A program made the translations under genes and the position numbers. This document shows, piece by piece, positions 6,085 to 11,211 of a DNA stretch of 34,879 bases. The stretch is from a virus. The notes under the pieces were generated by a model that saw nothing but the letters and a program-made list of their open reading frames with translations, searched no databases and was not told the origin of the DNA. Location of the stretch: IMG/VR virus record IMGVR_UViG_3300006802_000263, positions 1-34,879 of that record, one strand, 5' to 3'. Numbering within the stretch: position 1 is the stretch's first letter; every line of letters begins with the position of its first letter.

Positions 6085-6234
6085 TTATACGACAATTTGA
6101 AAGCCCATCGCTTCCACGATACGCTCACGTTCGTCTAAAATGCCCTGGTCATACGCCTTACAAGTGTCGCAGCAGTCTGTGGCTCTCTCTAAATCTCGAC
6201 ATCGACAAACGCTCTCCACCCACTCGTTCCCCAT
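6085..6234 (-). CDS. 49-aa Cys-rich micro-protein
   Basis: The ATG at 6234 follows GGAGGGG and opens a 49-codon frame with five cysteines: CRCR at 10-13 and CCDTC at 21-25, followed by an acidic helix (DERERIVEAMGF). The C-x-C and CC-x2-C groups could bind one zinc ion. The gene lies almost exactly between the two copies of the 25-bp repeat (6037-6061 and 6232-6256), so it could be lost or gained as a cassette. No family is recognised. Confidence 0.55.
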   Translation of the reverse strand: MGNEWVESVCRCRDLERATDCCDTCKAYDQGILDERERIVEAMGFQIVV

Positions 6235-6256
6235 CACCCCTCCTTGTCTTTGGTTG
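6232..6256. repeat. 25-bp direct repeat, copy 2 (ribosome-binding site plus start codon)
   Basis: Exact copy of 6037-6061, 195 bp away. On the minus strand it supplies the Shine-Dalgarno sequence and the ATG of the 49-aa Cys-rich gene. Confidence 0.85.
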
Positions 6257-6278
6257 TCTTCTGTCCCATAACTCCCCG

Positions 6279-6287
6279 TGGTATAGT
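6279..6287 (+). promoter_or_regulatory. extended -10 promoter on the plus strand
   Basis: TG-g-TATAGT matches the extended -10 motif with one mismatch in the hexamer. No good -35 box is present, which extended -10 promoters tolerate. Transcription would start near 6294-6297, exactly at the 5' edge of the paired hairpins described next. Confidence 0.4.
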
Positions 6288-6293
6288 GATTCT

Positions 6294-6370
6294 CTTAGTA
6301 CAGAGGTGAGAACTTCGGTTCTCTAGCGGGGCGTGGGGGTACTAGCTTCCACGCCCCGTTCCTTCTATTC
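6294..6370 (+). ncRNA. candidate structured small RNA: UUCG hairpin, 10-bp GC hairpin and possible pseudoknot
   Basis: On the plus strand, 6308-6323 is GAGAAC-TTCG-GTTCTC, a perfect stem with the very stable C(UUCG)G loop. It is followed by CGGGGCGTGG (6327-6336) and CCACGCCCCG (6349-6358), a perfect 10-bp stem. The second loop contains GTACTA (6339-6344), which is complementary to TAGTAC at 6296-6301, the predicted 5' end, so a pseudoknot can form. The tail is TTCCTTCTATT, a weak U-rich end. Read on the minus strand, the same hairpins follow the stop of the gene at 6365 and might end its transcript, but without a T run. Structure is seen; the RNA itself is inferred. Confidence 0.4.
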
Positions 6371-6586
6371 CCCCTCCTTTACTTCACGTTCTTTCCTATT
6401 CTCGGCATCTAGCTCATCGCTCGTCGCTGGCTCCCTTGCCGCGCACTTCGCCATGTGGTTGTTCAACTCTAGCGGCCCACCTTCGCCCCCGCCTCCGCAC
6501 TCTGCACAGACCCACCAAGAAAATGTCTTTTGCGTGGCTCCAGACTGACCAAGAAACCACCCGCCGCGCCTCTCCCCCTCACTCAT
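6365..6586 (-). CDS. C2HC zinc-finger-like small protein, 73 aa
   Basis: Cysteines 27 and 30, histidine 44 and cysteine 48 give C-x2-C-x13-H-x3-C, a plausible single zinc site, inside WWVCAECGGGGEGG and LELNNHMAKC. The C-terminus is highly charged. The start ATGAGTGAG with GGAGG upstream belongs to a 20-bp repeat shared with the next gene upstream, and it overlaps that gene's end. Function unknown; nucleic-acid binding is a fair guess. Confidence 0.65.
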   Translation of the reverse strand: MSEGERRGGWFLGQSGATQKTFSWWVCAECGGGGEGGPLELNNHMAKCAAREPATSDELDAENRKEREVKEGE

Positions 6587-6597
6587 CGCTGGCCTCC
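6578..6597. repeat. 20-bp direct repeat, copy 1 (start region of the 73-aa gene)
   Basis: CTCACTCATCGCTGGCCTCC is identical to 6825-6844. On the minus strand it carries GGAGG and the ATGAGTGAG start, and also encodes the last residues EASDE of the 84-aa gene. Confidence 0.85.
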
Positions 6598-6833
6598 TCT
6601 GCGTCGCCCACCAAAAGCTCTTCTAAGAACCAAACGCGCTGCCGCCATAAGTACGCGCCAGGCATCCCGAGTTTCTTACCAAACAAACGCACCCGAAGGC
6701 GTCGCAACGTCCAGCGCCTAAGAACTTGTTTATAGCTGATGAGCATCATGTCAGGGGCTGGCCCCTTTTGAATCTCTATTAGAGCCTTGTTAAGAGCGGT
6801 TTGAATGTTCCCCGCTGTCAATTTCTCACTCAT
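6579..6833 (-). CDS. hypothetical basic protein, 84 aa
   Basis: The N-terminal half is helical (NIQTALNKALIEIQKG) and the second half very basic and aromatic (VLRRWTLRRLRVRLFGKK, YLWRQRVWFLEELL), with an acidic tail DAEEASDE. This layout would suit a small nucleic-acid-binding or membrane-associated protein, but no family is recognised. The gene lies exactly between the two 20-bp repeats; both its own start and the start of the following gene come from these repeats. Confidence 0.65.
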   Translation of the reverse strand: MSEKLTAGNIQTALNKALIEIQKGPAPDMMLISYKQVLRRWTLRRLRVRLFGKKLGMPGAYLWRQRVWFLEELLVGDAEEASDE

Positions 6834-6844
6834 CGCTGGCCTCC
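6825..6844. repeat. 20-bp direct repeat, copy 2 (start region of the 84-aa gene)
   Basis: Exact copy of 6578-6597, 247 bp away, supplying the Shine-Dalgarno sequence and start codon of the 84-aa gene. Here the EASDE-coding bases lie behind a hairpin and seem to be a remnant. Confidence 0.85.
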
Positions 6845-6845
6845 C

Positions 6846-6877
6846 ACAAAAGCCCCCGCGTCAACCGCCCACGGGGG
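6846..6877 (-). terminator. probable intrinsic terminator or attenuator
   Basis: On the minus strand CCCCCG (6877-6872) pairs with CGGGGG (6858-6853), extended by two weaker pairs, and is followed by CTTTTGT. It lies between the stop of the 34-aa peptide and the ribosome-binding site of the 84-aa gene, so it could reduce transcription into the small-gene cassettes. The T run is short, so termination may be partial. Confidence 0.5.
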
Positions 6878-6884
6878 AAACGAA

Positions 6885-6989
6885 TTATAACAGCCCAATC
6901 CCTAGCGCGTTCTCGATAAGCCGGACAATCGATGCGAAAGCCAGACCATCGAACATGAACGCAAACGCTCTCAAAATGTGATGCGTCAT
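6885..6989 (-). CDS. 34-aa hydrophobic peptide
   Basis: The ATG at 6989 overlaps the stop of the 99-aa gene as ATGA and has GGGGGTGAG just upstream. The peptide begins MTHHILRAFAFMFDGLAF and continues SIVRLIENALGIGLL; it is mostly hydrophobic and amphipathic, with few charges, so it is probably membrane-associated. It ends 8 bp before the hairpin at 6846-6877. The support is start context and packing only. Confidence 0.5.
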   Translation of the reverse strand: MTHHILRAFAFMFDGLAFASIVRLIENALGIGLL

Positions 6990-7285
6990 GACTCACCCCC
7001 ACCTGAAAGCCAGCGAGACAACCAGCCAGGCGACACCGCCCGAACCGTTTCCTGCTGCTCTCGCAAGTCTTCGTTCTGCCAATATGCACCCTTTTGCCCC
7101 TCCTTTGCGCGGGCTTCCGCAATCTGGCCGTTTTGGTATCGCCCCCATTCGCGTACGCCGTTCGGCGTCCCGATGAAAGCCACACCACCGCAGCCCGTCT
7201 GCATGAGCAGCAGCCCGATTGCTGCCAATCCCATGCTGATGCCTAACAGCCCTAGCGTTGCCTCATCCTCAGTCATCCTATCCAT
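6986..7285 (-). CDS. small membrane protein, 99 aa
   Basis: One membrane segment spans about residues 10-29 (LGLLGISMGLAAIGLLLMQT), followed by GCGG and a hydrophilic, helical C-terminal part (EARAKEGQKGAYWQNEDLRE). The segment before Cys32 has glutamine and threonine where a lipobox would want leucine and alanine or serine, so lipidation is unlikely. GGAGG precedes the ATG at 7285 by eight bases. Function unknown. Confidence 0.65.
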   Translation of the reverse strand: MDRMTEDEATLGLLGISMGLAAIGLLLMQTGCGGVAFIGTPNGVREWGRYQNGQIAEARAKEGQKGAYWQNEDLREQQETVRAVSPGWLSRWLSGGGES

Positions 7286-7333
7286 GTCTCAACCTCCATT
7301 GTCTAACCTACTCTTCAGCCTTTTCTGAAGCTT

Positions 7334-7555
7334 TTACCTTGCGCCGTTGCGCCCTCCGAGCATCATCTCACCGCTGAGATGCACAACCTTATGCCCTAGC
7401 CGCTGCTCTGCCCGTATCCATCGAAGCAAGCCACGCAGCACCGATGCCCTTGCAAGCGCCCGAGCCTTAGCTCTAGCGTTCTCGGTTTCAGTCGCTTGCG
7501 TGATTGCTTCCTGCATCATTCGCTCTACCATTTGCACAACATCTTCGAGTCTCAT
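7334..7555 (-). CDS. hypothetical helical protein, 73 aa
   Basis: The protein is almost entirely α-helical by composition (VVQMVERMMQEAITQATETE, then ARAKARALARASVLRGLLRW). It overlaps the end of the Bet-like gene by ATGA, so it is translated with it. That coupling suggests a partner of the annealing protein, but it is far too short to be an exonuclease and no motif is recognised. Confidence 0.65.
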   Translation of the reverse strand: MRLEDVVQMVERMMQEAITQATETENARAKARALARASVLRGLLRWIRAEQRLGHKVVHLSGEMMLGGRNGAR

Positions 7556-8451
7556 ACGTTTGCCTCCTCTGTGTCGTCGATAAAGACAAGCTCGTCATCT
7601 TCGAAGCTCACTTCTTCCGCTGCTGCTGGCTTCGATACAAGGAACTGGCTCATGTCTACGCCCGCCACCTCGCCAAGCTCCTCGCCACCTCTCCAGCTCT
7701 TACTGTCCTTATCCCAACGAAAGCCAAGAGCCTTCAAAGCCTTCCGCACAGCGCCAGCATCGAACCAGTCCGATTGATATGGAAACTGATACGCAATGTC
7801 CTGGCTTCGGCGGTTAGTCTTTTGGTGCTCTTCTATCTCCTTCTCAGCGGGTGTCTTTGCGCTGTAAGGGCGTCGAACGATAGGCGTAGCAAGCAGCTCG
7901 TCTATTTCCGATTTCTGCTTTGTCTCCACTTCCACCGTGGCGCCGTCGCCGTACTCTGCCGGCATCTCCTCTGCGGTATAGGTGCCGTTTAGCTCCTGCG
8001 GAAATGCCTCACGAAGCGCTATCGACTTGGCAACCTTCGTAAGCATCACGCGGGGCATTTGCCGCCAAATCGGAGTATCCTTCCGGTACTCTTTCATGAG
8101 CGCCACGCCCTCAGCGGGATATTTCCGGTCTTTGCGATACACCTTGCACGTTGCCTTTGAAGGGCTTTCGTCGTCGTCCACCTCAACAGTCATCCCGTCG
8201 AACTGCGGGTGTGAATTTGCCACCGCGAGGTAGCCATTAATCCCCGTCATCAGTTGCAAGCGCCCGCCCGCTTTGATTGCCCAAATCTCTTTCTTGAACG
8301 GATTGAGCTTCGTCGCCCTACAATGCTCAGCGAATAGCCGAAACTCTGCATCCGTAAGCCCTTGCGCCACGGTAGCCTTGAGCGTTGCGACCACCGCCGC
8401 ATCGCCGAAATCGACAACCGCCAGCTCTTTTTGTTCTTTTTCTTTCACCAT
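7552..8451 (-). CDS. bet: phage recombination protein Bet (Redβ/RecT superfamily single-strand annealing protein), 299 aa
   Basis: The protein should pair complementary single strands during recombination and replication-end joining. Residues 33-90 carry the typical Bet core: DAEFRLFAEHCRATKLNPF, KKEIWAIK, GRLQLMTGINGYLAVA and HPQFDGM. The region to about residue 175 completes the annealing domain (QMPRVMLTKVAKSIALREAF). The C-terminal third is a variable tail of the kind that contacts partner proteins. The start at 8451 has GAGGAG upstream; the in-frame ATG 60 bases earlier lacks a good site. No exonuclease or single-strand-binding protein is recognised next to it, which is unusual for a Red-type operon. 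Confidence 0.88.
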   Translation of the reverse strand: MVKEKEQKELAVVDFGDAAVVATLKATVAQGLTDAEFRLFAEHCRATKLNPFKKEIWAIKAGGRLQLMTGINGYLAVANSHPQFDGMTVEVDDDESPSKATCKVYRKDRKYPAEGVALMKEYRKDTPIWRQMPRVMLTKVAKSIALREAFPQELNGTYTAEEMPAEYGDGATVEVETKQKSEIDELLATPIVRRPYSAKTPAEKEIEEHQKTNRRSQDIAYQFPYQSDWFDAGAVRKALKALGFRWDKDSKSWRGGEELGEVAGVDMSQFLVSKPAAAEEVSFEDDELVFIDDTEEANV

Positions 8452-8491
8452 GCTTTGCTCCTCTAATTCAGCCCATTCTCGGGGGTAGTTG

Positions 8492-8704
8492 CTACATCCA
8501 ATCATCTTCATCGGTCAGCCTATTGCTCTCGTATTGTGCCTCTATCTCTTCCATCTCCTTCCGCTTCAAGAGCGTGTAGAGATGCACCGACCGCAGCGCC
8601 TTGCTGAGTCCTGGCACATCCGTCCTTCTGCCCCGCTTCACCTGCTGAAGCAGAATCAATTGAAGCTGCTCCAATGCCTTCACCGTTCTCATTTCTTCCC
8701 ACAT
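8492..8704 (-). CDS. hypothetical helical protein, 70 aa
   Basis: From the ATG at 8704, with AAGGGA upstream, the frame encodes a helical, charged protein (ALEQLQLILLQQVKRG, then LRSVHLYTLLKRKEMEEIEA) with an acidic end DEDDWM. The same frame runs further upstream but there it is only the shadow of the zinc-ribbon gene. It precedes the Bet gene by 40 bp. Function unknown. Confidence 0.6.
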   Translation of the reverse strand: MWEEMRTVKALEQLQLILLQQVKRGRRTDVPGLSKALRSVHLYTLLKRKEMEEIEAQYESNRLTDEDDWM

Positions 8705-8840
8705 TGCTTTCCCTTCTCGTTTCGGGAGCCACAGCCGCACCGCAAGAAAGGCAGGCGAGAAGAAGAGGGGAGCCATCGCTGGCGTAATCCAGCGCACCCC
8801 AAACCTCGATTCGCCCACACATACACTTGCCAATTGCCAT
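8520..8840 (-). CDS. zinc-ribbon protein, first gene of the early operon (C-terminal extent doubtful)
   Basis: The first 45 residues look like a small zinc ribbon: KCMCGRIEVWG, then LLACLSCGAAVAPETRRE, giving C-x-C and C-x2-C pairs. GGAG precedes the ATG at 8840 and the gene lies about 30 bp behind the early promoter. Beyond residue 46 the frame stays open to 8520, but it overlaps the 70-aa gene for 185 bp and its composition (AASIDSASAGEAGQ) looks non-coding. Either the overlap is real or a base change has removed a stop or shifted the frame near 8700. The zinc ribbon is credible; the tail is not. Confidence 0.5.
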   Translation of the reverse strand: MAIGKCMCGRIEVWGALDYASDGSPLLLACLSCGAAVAPETRRESNVGRNENGEGIGAASIDSASAGEAGQKDGCARTQQGAAVGASLHALEAEGDGRDRGTIREQ

Positions 8841-8860
8841 GCCGTTGCTCCGTGTTTCTG

Positions 8861-8889
8861 TTGACTATTGATGTCTATACTAGTAGAAT
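8861..8889 (+). promoter_or_regulatory. promoter of the repressor gene
   Basis: On the plus strand TTGACT (8861-8866), 17 bp and TAGAAT (8884-8889) match the sigma70 consensus in five of six positions each. Transcription should start near 8896, giving a leader of about 35 bases to the ATG at 8931. The -10 box lies inside the 24-bp palindrome, so the repressor probably controls itself. Confidence 0.7.
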
Positions 8890-8905
8890 CGATTCTACTA
8901 GTCAA
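8877..8905 (-). promoter_or_regulatory. early minus-strand promoter, overlapping the repressor promoter
   Basis: On the minus strand TTGACT (8905-8900) and TAGTAT (8882-8877) are 17 bp apart, matching in five and four of six positions. Transcription should start near 8870 and lead into the zinc-ribbon gene at 8840 and the Bet gene beyond. It shares most of its sequence with the opposing promoter, so the two should exclude each other. Confidence 0.6.
8879..8902. promoter_or_regulatory. perfect 24-bp palindrome, candidate operator of the lysogeny switch
   Basis: The half-site ACTAGTAGAATC is followed immediately by its exact reverse complement (8891-8902). The palindrome covers the spacers of both opposing promoters and the -10 box of the repressor promoter. 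Together with the adjacent HTH gene this is the expected form of a phage genetic switch. I saw no second full copy elsewhere in the window. Confidence 0.75.
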
Positions 8906-8930
8906 TAACTTTAGTGGTAAATGTATTATT

Positions 8931-9185
8931 ATGGTAAGCATCGTAAAAAAGGGGCAGGGTATAGGGGTGCAAGCTTGCCAAATCATTGATAAAAGGCTTA
9001 AAGCCAAGGATGCCAAGCGGTGGACCGATTACCGCATCGCGAAAGAGCTTCATCTCGCGCAGCGGTCCTATCAGCTACTCCGCGATAAGACAGAGAACCC
9101 AGGAAAGGCCATTTTAAAACGTCTTTTCGCGCTTGCTCACAAAGAGCTCGGCATGACGCTCGATGAGTTCTGGGGGCTACTGTAG
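8931..9185 (+). CDS. HTH repressor-like regulator, the only recognised plus-strand gene, 84 aa
   Basis: The small basic protein has a Cro/C1-type helix-turn-helix pattern: helix (VQACQIIDKRLKAKD), HTH (WTDYRIAKELHLAQRSYQLL, 31-50), then helices AILKRLFALAHKELG and TLDEFWGLL. Such proteins bind DNA as dimers and hold the lysogenic state or control early genes. ATG 8931 is chosen because the earlier in-frame ATGs lie before the expected transcript start. There is only a weak ribosome-binding site (AGTGG), so expression may be low. It is divergent from the early operon and meets the secreted-protein gene tail to tail with a 9-bp overlap. It lacks a C-terminal cleavable domain, so it may be Cro-like or a short CI. 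Confidence 0.75.
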   Translation: MVSIVKKGQGIGVQACQIIDKRLKAKDAKRWTDYRIAKELHLAQRSYQLLRDKTENPGKAILKRLFALAHKELGMTLDEFWGLL

Positions 9186-10298
9186 CAGCGACAATCCCCA
9201 CCGATATGACTGGTTGAACTGCTTCCCGTTATTAAGCCAAGCTCCCGCCACACCGCCCGCGAATATAGCCCCCCCCGCCTCGTAATATCGAAGCTCCCCC
9301 GTTTTATCACCGAGAAAGAAGTAGAGGGGCGCTATAAGCTGGTTCAGGTCCGGTGCAGCCTCTAGGCCGCCGGATGGTGTCTGCCTATCGGTATAGCTAA
9401 AACTCCCGTCCTGGGGCAGCCAAAGCGCAGGAAAGAGGCCATCTGCTAGTATTCTTAGAGCTGGAAGTATTCTGGGGTCAGGCGTAGCCGAATGGTACGC
9501 AATCAAGGCGTGAGCGGTGAGCCCGGCCATGAAGGGCCGCACGTAAGGGGCTGAGCGAGTTACGAACCAACTATCGACATGGGTGAGCGCATCGTTTACC
9601 AACCGCGAAAGCCTGGCCCTTCTCGGTTGCCCAATCCGCTCAGCTTGTAACAGCGCATGAATCGCATACGCCACCTCTCTGCTGTATTGTGGGTCGGCCG
9701 TGTTCTCTGCCGTTGTGTCTCGCGCAAAAGCCGCGTTCGAGGCCAGTAGCCGCACCCCGTCACATGACGCCGCCACCCCCCGTCGTATGCAGTCTTCGGC
9801 CATGCCATGCGGAAAATTCCAATAGCCAGGAACGTTCCCGCCGTTCGGAAGAACATACCAATCCCGATAAACGGCCAGCGCCGCGTCAGCACACGATAAC
9901 CAATAGGCATCTCGGAATTTATCGAACGCCTGAAAGTATACCCAGGCCGCGTCATAGTAAGTGGCCGCAAGCTTCGGGTCATCCGGTGGCCCGTTCTTTA
10001 GCGCTTCGCAATGCCGCCGCCCCCAATCGTTAAAATTCGCCACATAGTCCGTCATGGCTGGAAGTGTTGCGGGCGTTGCCGTTGGTCGAGGTGTTGCCGT
10101 TGCCGTGACGGTCGGCCTCGGTGTCGGCGTGGCTGTTGCGGTAGGTGTGACGCTAGGCTCGGGCGTCTCACACGAAATTCTTACTCGCTTAGCTGGATGT
10201 TGCCTGCAATTCACCCGAACGCTCCCGCCTGGCTCCAGCTCAATCGGAGCGGCGAGCGCCGAGCTTGCTACTAGCAGGCCGAGCAACACGAGTTTCAT
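9177..10298 (-). CDS. secreted protein with Pro/Thr linker and helical-toroid-like domain, 373 aa
   Basis: Residues 1-16 are a clear signal peptide (MKLVLLGLLVASSALA, cut before APIE). A short Cys-containing N-terminal part is followed by a Pro/Thr/Ala linker at about 48-80 with TATPTPRPT repeats. The large domain (82-373) has repeated helix pairs with aromatic and acidic residues (AATYYDAAWVYFQAFDKF, YSREVAYAIHALLQAE, GLTAHALIAYHSATPD), reminiscent of six-hairpin (α/α)6 toroid enzymes such as some glycosidases and lyases. That likeness is inference; no catalytic motif is proven. It is the last late gene, overlaps the preceding gene by ATGA, and may be a host-range or lysogenic-conversion factor. 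Confidence 0.7.
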   Translation of the reverse strand: MKLVLLGLLVASSALAAPIELEPGGSVRVNCRQHPAKRVRISCETPEPSVTPTATATPTPRPTVTATATPRPTATPATLPAMTDYVANFNDWGRRHCEALKNGPPDDPKLAATYYDAAWVYFQAFDKFRDAYWLSCADAALAVYRDWYVLPNGGNVPGYWNFPHGMAEDCIRRGVAASCDGVRLLASNAAFARDTTAENTADPQYSREVAYAIHALLQAERIGQPRRARLSRLVNDALTHVDSWFVTRSAPYVRPFMAGLTAHALIAYHSATPDPRILPALRILADGLFPALWLPQDGSFSYTDRQTPSGGLEAAPDLNQLIAPLYFFLGDKTGELRYYEAGGAIFAGGVAGAWLNNGKQFNQSYRWGLSLLQ

Positions 10299-10645
10299 GG
10301 CTTCTTAATGTCCTCGATGCGAACTGAATTTTTGACCACCATCAGCTCAAGGGCCGCTATCTTCGCCGTGAGCTCCACCACCCTCTCAGGGGTGCCGTTC
10401 ATCTGAGCCTGGAGCGTGGCGAATTGAATCTGCATCGCCTGGACACCCGCCGCGATTTCTCGCTGGTCGCGGTGCATCGACTGGAGCTGCCAAATAGCAA
10501 CCCCAGCCAAGGCCGCAAGCGCCCAAATAAGCAGCTTGTATACAGCTTCACCAGGTTTAGTGATGCCGACCATGCAGAGCGCCCCCCGTTCCGCAACCTT
10601 GGCCACCCGCAGGCGCGGGGTGTATCCATTCGCTGCTATTTCCAT
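10295..10645 (-). CDS. membrane-anchored coiled-coil protein, possible inner spanin, 116 aa
   Basis: A single membrane segment (about residues 37-53, LLIWALAALAGVAIW) is followed by a long helical, coiled-coil-like domain (REIAAGVQAMQIQFATLQAQ, then ERVVELTAKIAALEL). This is the form of inner-membrane spanins and of XhlA-like lysis helpers, and the gene lies in the lysis region. ATG 10645 with GGGGGCGTG upstream is preferred because it leaves only 16 bp to the previous gene; ATG 10573 after GGGGGG is the alternative and would remove a 24-residue cytoplasmic tail. The role is inferred. Confidence 0.6.
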   Translation of the reverse strand: MEIAANGYTPRLRVAKVAERGALCMVGITKPGEAVYKLLIWALAALAGVAIWQLQSMHRDQREIAAGVQAMQIQFATLQAQMNGTPERVVELTAKIAALELMVVKNSVRIEDIKKP

Positions 10646-10661
10646 CACGCCCCCGCATGTT

Positions 10662-10988
10662 TTAGGGCTCCGTTCGGTAGCGCACTAAAACGCCAACGGT
10701 GCTCCCCGCCCCTGTTGTCACGGTAAGCCCTTCGCCGTCAGCCGTTGCGAACCAGCCAGGTTTGCTATGCGGAAGCACAACGCCACCATTGGCCCCGCAA
10801 GCGAACTTGCAGGAGATAGCCGTTCCCGCGCCGCTCGGTTTGGTGTTGAACGTGACATCAGTAGCGGTGCCGCCCGCCATGATTGCCACCTGAGTGATGA
10901 CAAGCTTCACACCAGATACGGCGGTCACTACCGCCCCATCTGTTGTGCCTGCCGCAATGTTGGCAAACGCCACCTTGTTTTGAGCCAT
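10662..10988 (-). CDS. small β-rich virion protein, decoration or spike type, 108 aa
   Basis: The sequence follows a pattern common in small phage head or tail surface proteins: KVAFANIAAGTTDGAVVTAV, GVKLVITQVAIMAGGTATDV, TFNTKPSGAGTAIS, GGVVLPHSKPGWFATADGEG, STVGVLVRY. Alternating hydrophobic residues and many glycines and threonines indicate a β-sandwich. AAGGGGG precedes the ATG. The match is by pattern memory; exact placement on the virion is unknown. It sits between the holin candidate and the membrane coiled-coil gene. Confidence 0.65.
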   Translation of the reverse strand: MAQNKVAFANIAAGTTDGAVVTAVSGVKLVITQVAIMAGGTATDVTFNTKPSGAGTAISCKFACGANGGVVLPHSKPGWFATADGEGLTVTTGAGSTVGVLVRYRTEP

Positions 10989-10997
10989 TTATCCCCC

Positions 10998-11201
10998 TTA
11001 AAGAGCGCCCTTGATTGTTGTCTTTGCTCGGAGTCGCCCAAGGATAGCGAGCACACCGCCCACCGCATGAAGCACCCCCGATACCTGAGGAGGTAGCACG
11101 CCCGCATCGGCGACAACGTTTACCACCTCGACTAGCTCCGGAAGCAGCGCGAAGATGCCGCCCCAGACCGTGATAGATTTCAGCAATCCTTTCGTTTCCA
11201 T
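10998..11201 (-). CDS. holin-like small membrane protein, 67 aa
   Basis: The start at 11201 follows GGGGGAAAG. The protein shows two hydrophobic stretches, about residues 8-30 (SITVWGGIFALLPELVEVV) and 41-54 (VSGVLHAVGGVLAILG), and ends in a basic tail GRLRAKTTIKGAL. The pattern with a central pair of segments and GRLRAKT at the end is seen in many small phage proteins placed next to lysozyme genes and annotated as holins. A holin would open the inner membrane for the lysozyme encoded two genes upstream. Length and context fit, but function is inferred. Confidence 0.65.
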   Translation of the reverse strand: METKGLLKSITVWGGIFALLPELVEVVNVVADAGVLPPQVSGVLHAVGGVLAILGRLRAKTTIKGAL

Positions 11202-11211
11202 CTTTCCCCCG

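Noticed and set aside
6826-7188. 120-aa minus-strand open frame overlapping the 99-aa membrane protein
   Set aside because: Composition is Arg/Gly/Cys-rich and shadow-like, there is no good start, and the 34-aa and 99-aa frames with strong start signals explain the region. Its EASDE end comes from the 20-bp repeat.
7313-7330. CTTCAG-CCTTTT-CTGAAG hairpin considered as terminator
   Set aside because: Only 6 bp, and the short T run is on the plus strand, where no transcript is expected.
7504-7992. 162-aa plus-strand frame opposite the Bet gene
   Set aside because: The opposite strand encodes a clear Bet domain; the plus frame looks like a shadow and lacks start signals.
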